Position numbers and translations under genes: made by a program. Below are positions 39,046 to 44,200 of a stretch of DNA of 44,200 nucleotides, one piece after another. Each line of letters begins with the position of its first letter. Positions within the stretch are counted from its first letter, which is position 1. Origin of the DNA: JBBQTQ01 sp038213135 (GTDB taxonomy: Bacteria > Actinomycetota > Thermoleophilia > Gaiellales > Gaiellaceae); the NCBI GenBank assembly GCA_038213135.1, contig JBBQTQ010000011.1, positions 1 through 44,200 on the forward strand, written 5' to 3'. Below the pieces are notes generated by a model. It worked only from the letters and a program-made list of their open reading frames with translations. It was not told the origin of the DNA and ran no database searches.

Positions 39046-39454
39046 GCGCGAGCTGGCCGCGCTTGCCGTAGACCTCGGCGGCCTCCCGAACGAACGCCGC
39101 CGTCAGCGGTGCGGCGAGCTCGCCCTCGAGCCGGGCTGCCCACGCCTCGAGCTCCGCGGCCGACGAGCGGTGCGGCCGGAGGGCCGTATAGATCTCGAGG
39201 ATGGTCTCGTGGGGAACGGTTGCCAGCTCCGCCGCGCGCGCGAGATTGTCCGCGAGCGGCTTCCGGCCGGCCGCAAGCGCGATCTGAGCCTGCCGGCGCA
39301 GCGTCTCTGGAGTGGCCCGGAGATCGTCCGCGTCCAGCCGTCCGTCGCGCAGCGCCTCGAGCGTCACGTCCTCGAGCGCGAGCCCCGAAGGTGTCGTCAC
39401 CAGATCGGGCCGCCGCGAGCCGAGCGGGTAGTCATTGCCCGGATCGAAGGCCAC
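39026..39454 (-). CDS. pduE: Diol/glycerol dehydratase small subunit
   Basis: A 142-residue PduE/DhaB3-like subunit: DYPLGSRRPDLVTTPSGLAL, LRRQAQIALAAGRKPLADNL, HETILEIYTALRPHRSSAAE, FVREAAEVYGKRGQLARER. It completes the alpha-beta-gamma dehydratase together with the fused large-medium protein. Unusually the small-subunit gene comes first; in most operons it is last. GTG start at 39454 with -10-like TAAGCT 6 bp upstream. Divergent from a secreted-protein gene. Confidence 0.92.
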   Translation of the reverse strand: MAFDPGNDYPLGSRRPDLVTTPSGLALEDVTLEALRDGRLDADDLRATPETLRRQAQIALAAGRKPLADNLARAAELATVPHETILEIYTALRPHRSSAAELEAWAARLEGELAAPLTAAFVREAAEVYGKRGQLARERATV

Positions 39455-39460
39455 CGGGAG

Positions 39461-39470
39461 AGCTTAGAGT
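39461..39470. promoter_or_regulatory. Overlapping divergent -10 elements, pduE / secreted protein
   Basis: AGCTTAGAGT reads TAAGCT on - (ending 6 bp before the pduE GTG) and TAGAGT on + (about 33 bp before the ATG at 39503, which has its own GGGAGGA). Both share the central TA, another symmetric divergent promoter. Confidence 0.45.
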
Positions 39471-39502
39471 GCGTCGAACATCTGTCGAAACTGGGAGGAC
39501 TC

Positions 39503-39886
39503 ATGAAGCGCATCACCGGGGTCGCTGCGCTCGCGGCCTGCCTGACCGTCACCGCCACCGCCCTTGCGCTCGGCGGGCTGAGCGGCACCTACAACACGAA
39601 GATCACGAACGCGCCCACCGCCAGCCTGAACGGCACCTGGAGCCTGAAGTTCGCCGCGGGCGGCGCCTACACGATCACGCTGAACGGCAAGGCCGTCGTT
39701 CTCGGCAAGGTGAAGTACATCCAGGGAGCGATCGCCTTCACCGACAAGAGCGGCGCGCTGGCCTGCCAGGGCGAGGGTGACTACCGCTTCATCGTCGGTG
39801 GCAAGTCGCTCACCTTCCAGGCCTACGGCGACAAGTGCGCAGGCCGGAAGTTCGTACTCACGCACAAGTTCACCAAGACGGGCTAG
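39503..39886 (+). CDS. Secreted beta-rich protein of unknown function
   Basis: A 127-residue exported protein. The signal peptide MKRITGVAALAACLTVTATA ends near LALG; the mature part is Gly/Thr-rich, LSGTYNTKITNAPTASLNGT, WSLKFAAGGAYTITLNGKAV, then GALACQGEGDYRFIVGGKSL and CAGRKFVLTHKF. The repeating GTxxxxI strands suggest a lipocalin-like or beta-barrel small-ligand fold, with two cysteines that could form a disulfide. No family is recognised. Good GGGAGGA ribosome site. Confidence 0.8.
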   Translation: MKRITGVAALAACLTVTATALALGGLSGTYNTKITNAPTASLNGTWSLKFAAGGAYTITLNGKAVVLGKVKYIQGAIAFTDKSGALACQGEGDYRFIVGGKSLTFQAYGDKCAGRKFVLTHKFTKTG

Positions 39887-39888
39887 CG

Positions 39889-40599
39889 CTGCCCGCGAGC
39901 TACGACTTCAGCGGCCGCGTCGCGTTCGTCACCGGCGGCGCGAGCGGGATCGGGGCGGCGACGGCCGAGAAGCTCCGTGCGAGCGGCGCCAAGGTCGCGA
40001 CGTTCGACCGTGACGCGGGCGCGGACTTCTCCGGGGATATCGCGCGCTCCGCGGACGTGAACGCGGCCGTCGCCGAGACCGAGCAGCGGCTCGGTCCGAT
40101 CGACATCGTCGTCAACTCGGCGGGAGTTCCGGGCGAGTCACTGCACACGGTCGACGTAGGTGATGACGAGTGGAACCAGGTGCTGGCGATCAACGCGACC
40201 GGAAGCTTCTTCGTCTGCCGCGCGGTGATCCCCGGCATGGTCGAGCGCGGTTACGGCCGGATCGTGCTCGTTTCCTCGATCGCCGGCAAGGAGGGGAACC
40301 CGATGGCCGCCGCCTATTCGGCAAGCAAAGCGGCTGTGATCGCGCTGACGAAGGCGATCGGCAAGGACCTCGCAGGGACGGGGGTCGCCGTGAACTGCGT
40401 GGCCCCTGCGGTGATCGAGACGCCGATCCTCGAGGGGCTGTCCGAGGAGCACGTCGGCTACATGGTCGACCGGATCCCCATGGGCCGGATGGGCACCGCG
40501 GAGGAGGTCGCCAACCTGATCGCCTGGCTTGCGAGCGAGGATTGCTCGTTCTCGACCGGCGCCACGTACGACATCTCGGGCGGGAGAGCGGTCTTCTGA
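39889..40599 (+). CDS. SDR dehydrogenase, CTG start
   Basis: A 236-residue SDR: PASYDFSGRVAFVTGGASGI (cofactor turn), IVVNSAGVPGESLHTVDV, catalytic Ser in LVSSIAGKEGNP, YSASKAAVIALTKAIGKDL and C-terminal ISGGRAVF. It begins the operon with an FAH-fold dehydratase and a semialdehyde dehydrogenase, so it may oxidise the sugar or sugar-acid feeding them. No ATG/GTG/TTG lies at the N-terminus; the CTG at 39889, two bases after the preceding TAG, gives the usual MPA-YDFSGRVA start. An ATG at 39835 would add a non-homologous 18-residue leader. Confidence 0.87.
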   Translation: MPASYDFSGRVAFVTGGASGIGAATAEKLRASGAKVATFDRDAGADFSGDIARSADVNAAVAETEQRLGPIDIVVNSAGVPGESLHTVDVGDDEWNQVLAINATGSFFVCRAVIPGMVERGYGRIVLVSSIAGKEGNPMAAAYSASKAAVIALTKAIGKDLAGTGVAVNCVAPAVIETPILEGLSEEHVGYMVDRIPMGRMGTAEEVANLIAWLASEDCSFSTGATYDISGGRAVF

Positions 40600-41393
40600 G
40601 GCTCGTCCGCTTCCGTGGCCCCAACGGCATCGAGACGGCATCCGTCGAGGACCTGCCGGTCGAACCGCTCGACCCGAACACGCTCGAGCTGCCGCCGCCC
40701 TACGAGCTGCTGATCCCGGTCGATGCGCCGGAGGTCTGGTGTGCCGGCGTCACCTACGAGCGCAGCCGCGACGCCCGGATCGAGGAGAGCACGATCAAGG
40801 ATGTCTACAGCCTCGTCTACGCCGCCGACCGGCCGGAGCTCTTTCTCAAGGACGCCGCATGTCGGCGCACGGTGGGGCCGGGACAGACGATCGGCGTACG
40901 GGCCGACTCGAAGTGGGACGTCCCGGAACCCGAGCTCGGCGTCGTGATCGGCGAGGGCGGCACGATCGCCGGCTACACGATCGGGAACGACGTCTCCTCG
41001 CGCGACCTCGAAGGGACGAACCCCCTCTACCTGCCGCAGGCGAAGATCTTCGCGGGAGCTTGCGCGATCGGGCCGGCGCTGTTGACTCCGGCCGACCTCG
41101 ACGCGCACTTCGAGATCCGGATGCGGATCCTCGACGGCGACCAGGAGGTGTTCAGGGGCGAGACCTCCACGACGCGGATGAAGCGGTCGTTCGCGGAACT
41201 CGTCGAGTGGCTGCTCCGCGACAACCCCGTGCCCGCGGGTAGCGTCCTGCTCACCGGGACGGGCCTCGTCCCGCCCGACGAGTTCACGCTTCAGCCCGGG
41301 CACGTGGTCGAGATCCACGTTCCGGGGATCGGGACGCTGAAGAATCCGGTCGGCGCAGCCGCCGACCTGCTGACGGGAAGGAGCGGTCGATGA
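40596..41393 (+). CDS. FAH-family 2-keto-3-deoxy sugar acid dehydratase-like protein, CTG start
   Basis: A 265-residue fumarylacetoacetate-hydrolase-fold protein. Segments WCAGVTYERSRDARIEES, FLKDAACRRTVGPGQTIGVR, DVPEPELGVVIGEGG (metal Glu-x-Glu) and IGNDVSSRDLEGTNPLYLPQ are those of 2-keto-3-deoxy-D-arabinonate dehydratase-like members, which form 2-oxoglutarate semialdehyde. The following gene encodes an enzyme able to oxidise that product. The only start near the conserved N-terminus (RLVRFRGPNGIE) is CTG 40596, overlapping the SDR stop as CTGA. Hydrolase activity on another substrate remains possible. Confidence 0.85.
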   Translation: MRLVRFRGPNGIETASVEDLPVEPLDPNTLELPPPYELLIPVDAPEVWCAGVTYERSRDARIEESTIKDVYSLVYAADRPELFLKDAACRRTVGPGQTIGVRADSKWDVPEPELGVVIGEGGTIAGYTIGNDVSSRDLEGTNPLYLPQAKIFAGACAIGPALLTPADLDAHFEIRMRILDGDQEVFRGETSTTRMKRSFAELVEWLLRDNPVPAGSVLLTGTGLVPPDEFTLQPGHVVEIHVPGIGTLKNPVGAAADLLTGRSGR

Positions 41394-42853
41394 GCGAAGT
41401 CCTGGAGGCGCCGGTCCGCCCGGCATTCGCGAACTTCGTCGGCGGCGAGTGGCGGCCGAGCCTGTCCGGCAAGACCTACGAGAAGCGCAATCCGACTCGG
41501 CCGTCGGAGGTCGTCGGCGAATTCCCGGCTTCAGGCGAGGACGATGTGAACGCGGCGGTAGAGGCGGCTGCGGCGGCGTTCCCGGAATGGGCGCGGCTGC
41601 CCGCGGCTCGGCGCTCGGCGATCTTGCTCGGCGCAGCGGCTGCGATCGACGCGCGTGTCGAGCAGATCGCGCAGGACATGACGCTCGAGATGGGCAAGCC
41701 GCTGCGCGAAGCGCGCATGGAGGCGGCGCGGATGGCCCTGATCCTGCGCTTCTTCGCAGGCGAGCCCTGGCGACCGAAGGGCGAGCTGTACGAGCAGGGG
41801 GCGACCGGGTCGGTGCTCTACACCATGCGCCGTCCGCTCGGGGTGGTCGGGCTGATCACACCGTGGAACTTCCCCGCCGCGATCCCGGCCTGGAAAGCGG
41901 CGCCGGCACTTGCGTACGGCAACACCGTTGTGATGAAGCTCGCGCAAGAGGCGCCTCTGACCGGCCTCCATCTCGCGGCCTGCCTCGAGGAGGGTGGCAT
42001 CCCGGCTGGCGTCTTCAACATCGTGATCGGCCGTGGCTCCGAGGTCGGCACGCCGCTCGTCAACCACCCGACGGTGCGGGCGATCTCGTTCACGGGCTCC
42101 GTCGCGGTCGGCGAGCAGGTTCGCTCCGAGGCGACGGCCCAGGGCAAGCGCGTCCAACTCGAGCTCGGCGGCCAGAACCCGCTGATCGTGATGGCCGACG
42201 CCGACCTCGACCGAGCCGTGGAGGCGGCGTACGCGGGGGCGTTCTGGTCGGCCGGCCAGAAGTGCACGGCGACGCGACGGATCTACGTCAAGGACGGCGC
42301 CTACGACGACTTCAAGGAGCGGCTCCTGGCGCGGATGCAGCGCGGCGTCGTCGGCGACCCGACCGATCCCGAGACGGAGGTCGGTCCGCTCGTCAACGAG
42401 AAGCAACTGCAGGAGGTGCTCGACGGGATCGAGCGAGGACGCAAGGACGGTGGCAAGGTGCTCGCCGGCGGTGAGCGCGCCGACGACGAGTCGTATCTCG
42501 TCGCGCCGACGCTCTTCGAGGGGTTGGCGGACGAGGCGTTCCTCTCTTGCGAGGAGGTCTTCGGGCCGGTCACCTCGCTCTACCGGTTCTCTGACCTGGA
42601 CGAGGCGTTGCGGCGCGCGAACGCGGTTCGGTTCGGCCTCTCGGCGGCGATCTTCACCTCAAATCTCGCCTCGGCGCGGAAGTTCGTGCAAACGATCGAA
42701 GCCGGGCTCGTGCATGTGAACCAGCAGACCGCCGGCGCCGACGTCCATGTCCCCTTCGGCGGCATCAAGGGCTCCGGCTACGGCCCGCACGAGCAAGGCC
42801 GAGCCGCGATCGAGTTCTACACCGAGGTCGTGACCGTCTACGAGGACATTTGA
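41390..42853 (+). CDS. 2-oxoglutarate-semialdehyde dehydrogenase-like aldehyde dehydrogenase
   Basis: A 487-residue aldehyde dehydrogenase. It has TPWNFPAAIPAWKAAPALAY, FTGSVAVGEQV, the general base in QLELGGQNPLIV, the catalytic Cys in SAGQKCTATRRIYV (about residue 288) and FGGIKGSGYGPHEQG. The QTAGADVHVPFGG segment is typical of the 2,5-dioxopentanoate (2-oxoglutarate semialdehyde) branch. Together with the FAH-fold dehydratase it would end a non-phosphorylative pentose/hexuronate route in 2-oxoglutarate. ATG overlaps the preceding stop as ATGA. Confidence 0.9.
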   Translation: MSEVLEAPVRPAFANFVGGEWRPSLSGKTYEKRNPTRPSEVVGEFPASGEDDVNAAVEAAAAAFPEWARLPAARRSAILLGAAAAIDARVEQIAQDMTLEMGKPLREARMEAARMALILRFFAGEPWRPKGELYEQGATGSVLYTMRRPLGVVGLITPWNFPAAIPAWKAAPALAYGNTVVMKLAQEAPLTGLHLAACLEEGGIPAGVFNIVIGRGSEVGTPLVNHPTVRAISFTGSVAVGEQVRSEATAQGKRVQLELGGQNPLIVMADADLDRAVEAAYAGAFWSAGQKCTATRRIYVKDGAYDDFKERLLARMQRGVVGDPTDPETEVGPLVNEKQLQEVLDGIERGRKDGGKVLAGGERADDESYLVAPTLFEGLADEAFLSCEEVFGPVTSLYRFSDLDEALRRANAVRFGLSAAIFTSNLASARKFVQTIEAGLVHVNQQTAGADVHVPFGGIKGSGYGPHEQGRAAIEFYTEVVTVYEDI

Positions 42854-42876
42854 GCCATGTCCGCGCCAGTCCCCAT

Positions 42877-43070
42877 CGAGGGACGGTCCCTGTAACCGAA
42901 GTGGGATCCCCTAGGGGTAAGGGACGAGACCGCGTGGACCGTGCCCGTACGGGCCAACTGCGAGGGACAGTCCCTGTAACCGAAGTGCGATGTCGCCCGA
43001 CGCTGGACGGGTCCGGCGCGGACCTGTCTCCGAAGGCCGACCGCGAGGGACAGTCCCTGTGACGGAGCTG
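42877..43070. repeat. Three 27-bp palindrome-containing repeats at 84/83-bp spacing
   Basis: Copies at 42877-42903, 42961-42987 (one mismatch) and 43044-43070 (four more) each contain AGGGAC-N-GTCCCT followed by TGTAACCGAAGTG or a diverged form. Start-to-start distances are 84 and 83 bp, close to eight helical turns. The DNA between them is not conserved. The third copy runs into the GTG of the epimerase gene. Confidence 0.8.
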
Positions 43071-43963
43071 TGACGCGGGCGCACGGCGAGCGGTTCCTCG
43101 TCACCGGGGCCCTCGGGTGTATCGGAGCTTGGACCTGCCGGTTACTCGTCGAGGAGGACGTGCCCGTCGTGGCTTACGACCTTGGCACCGACCCGCACCG
43201 GCTTCGCCTGATCATGACGCCCGAGCAGCTCGCAGGGGTCACGCTCGTTTCGGGCGATGTGACCGACCTGGAGGCGTTCGAAAGAACCTTCACCGAGCAC
43301 GCGATCACCAACGTCGTCCACCTCGCCGCACTGCAGGTGCCGTTCTGCCGCGAGAACCCGGCGCTCGGCGCGCGGGTCAACGTCGCCGGAACGGTCAACC
43401 TCTTCGAAGCCGTCAAACGCCACGGCGGCATCGGCACGATCGCCTACGCCAGCTCGACCGCGGTCTACGACCCGCACGGCACGATCGCACCGACGACCCA
43501 CTACGGCGTCTACAAGGTCGCGAACGAGGGCACCGCCCAGATCTACTGGCAGGACAACGGCGTTGCCAGCATCGGCCTTCGCCCCTACACCGTCTACGGC
43601 CCAGGGCGCGACCAGGGCATGACCTCCACCCCGACCGTCGCGATGCAAGCGGCCGCCCGCGGCGAGCCCTACCGCATCTCCTTCGGCGGCCGGACACAGT
43701 TCCACTACGCGCCCGACGTGGCGCGAGCCTTCATCGAGGCCGCACGCGCCGACCCGCAGGACGCCGCCGTCCACAACCTCGGCGGTCCGGCCCACGACAT
43801 GTCCGAGCTCGTCGCCGCGATCCACGCCATCGCCCCCGACGCCGAGATCACCTACGACGACGTCCAGCTTCCCTTCCCGCCCGAGCTCGACGGGCACTTC
43901 GGCCCGGCGCAAACGCCTCTAGAGCAGGGCGTCGCCGAGACGATCGCGCACTTCAGGCGCTAG
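43070..43963 (+). CDS. NAD-dependent epimerase/dehydratase family protein
   Basis: A 297-residue extended SDR: RFLVTGALGCIGAWTCRLLV (NAD turn), VVHLAALQVPFCRENPALGA, the Ser in AYASSTAVYDPHG, YGVYKVANEGTAQIYWQ (YxxxK) and LRPYTVYGPGRDQGMTSTPT. It acts on a nucleotide-sugar-like or aldonate substrate; the precise one is not evident. It could supply the sugar-acid step for the oxidation operon upstream, but a repeat-filled gap separates them. The start is GTG 43070. Its TAG shares CTAG with the converging transposase stop. Confidence 0.85.
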   Translation: MTRAHGERFLVTGALGCIGAWTCRLLVEEDVPVVAYDLGTDPHRLRLIMTPEQLAGVTLVSGDVTDLEAFERTFTEHAITNVVHLAALQVPFCRENPALGARVNVAGTVNLFEAVKRHGGIGTIAYASSTAVYDPHGTIAPTTHYGVYKVANEGTAQIYWQDNGVASIGLRPYTVYGPGRDQGMTSTPTVAMQAAARGEPYRISFGGRTQFHYAPDVARAFIEAARADPQDAAVHNLGGPAHDMSELVAAIHAIAPDAEITYDDVQLPFPPELDGHFGPAQTPLEQGVAETIAHFRR

Positions 43964-44200
43964 CTGTTGGTCCCAGCAAGGTTGTTCATCTCGGCGAGCC
44001 GGGTGAGTGGTGGTTTTCGGCCGAGTGAGCGGTGTGGTCTGAGCCGGTTGTACCAGTCCAGCCAGCCGGCGAGGGCGGCGGTGCGCTCGCCGCTGTTGCG
44101 GTAGACAGCGCCGTAGGCCCAGCCCTCGGTCAGGGTGCGGATGAAGCGCTCAGCCTTGCCGTTTGTGCGCGGCCGGTAGGGGCGGGTGCGCAGGTGGCGG
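43960..44200 (-). mobile_element. IS481-family transposase, C-terminal part (5' end outside window)
   Basis: The reverse strand reads the end of an IS481/IS3-like integrase-core transposase: RTNGKAERFIRTLTEGWAYG, WLDWYNRLRPHRSLGRKPPL and TRLAEMNNLAGTN. The catalytic Glu is in the KAERF segment. Only about 80 residues are in the window. A likely terminal repeat starts TGTTGGTCCCAGCA at 43965. If so, the last codons and the stop come from the host sequence, and the element sits just after the epimerase stop. Confidence 0.88.

Noticed and set aside
42877..43070. CRISPR array (27-bp palindromic repeats, 56-57-bp spacers)
   Set aside because: Only three copies, the third diverged; single copies of the core occur elsewhere in the window; no cas genes; spacers are longer than usual.

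Overview
The window is high-G+C DNA with short intergenic gaps, many GTG/TTG starts, 1-4 bp stop/start overlaps and leaderless-looking promoters. F420-type enzymes (an LLM-family oxidoreductase, a PPOX-like protein), a DipZ-type thiol-disulfide protein and CO-dehydrogenase-type molybdenum genes point to a soil actinobacterium, perhaps of the Thermoleophilia/Gaiellales type. The taxonomic call is inference. About 50 genes can be read; no cas, phage-structural or conjugation genes are visible.

Layout. 1-2838: NIPSNAP, succinate-semialdehyde dehydrogenase, a cupin and an alpha/beta hydrolase. 2840-6500: a small accessory island with an IS256-type transposase remnant, a possible conflict-system accessory protein, orphan genes (one of visibly lower G+C) and a frameshifted membrane protein, ending at the 3' end of tRNA-Glu(CTC). 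6715-12902: a catabolic block with RraA-like protein, acyl-CoA ligase, thioesterase, F420 oxidoreductase, zinc alcohol dehydrogenase, isochorismatase-like hydrolase and SMP-30 lactonase. 13034-16662: msrB and a cox/xdh maturation cluster (MoxR, CoxE-type VWA, split XdhC). 16688-23015: ring-cleavage-type VOC protein, polysaccharide deacetylase, hotdog thioesterase, CHRD protein, DipZ and a two-component system. 23099-25897: polyhydroxyalkanoate locus (MaoC, PhaC, XRE regulator, phasin). 26001-28844: MBL lactonase and thiamine-dependent E1 beta and alpha. 28841-34943: VOC protein, membrane proteins, PPOX protein, then coxM-coxS-coxL with the large subunit split in two and broken again by an in-frame TAG. 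35016-36831: SDR, membrane protein, tautomerase, DUF6886-like. 36808-39454: B12-dependent diol/glycerol dehydratase with fused large and medium subunits. 39503-42853: secreted protein and an SDR / FAH-fold dehydratase / semialdehyde dehydrogenase operon resembling non-phosphorylative pentose oxidation to 2-oxoglutarate. 42877-44200: an 84-bp-spaced palindromic repeat, a sugar-nucleotide-type epimerase and an IS481 transposase running off the end.

Four signals recur across the window. (1) At least four genes have no ATG/GTG/TTG at the homology-expected N-terminus but have CTG there, three of them in CTGA stop/start overlaps. (2) TAnnnT-like -10 hexamers lie 6-11 bp before start codons, sometimes symmetric between divergent genes. 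(3) A palindromic intergenic repeat family is centred on GAC-N-GTC. (4) Catalytic machineries appear in split or fused forms (CoxL, XdhC, diol dehydratase). The cox maturation cluster near 14-16 kb plausibly serves the molybdenum hydroxylase near 31-34 kb.
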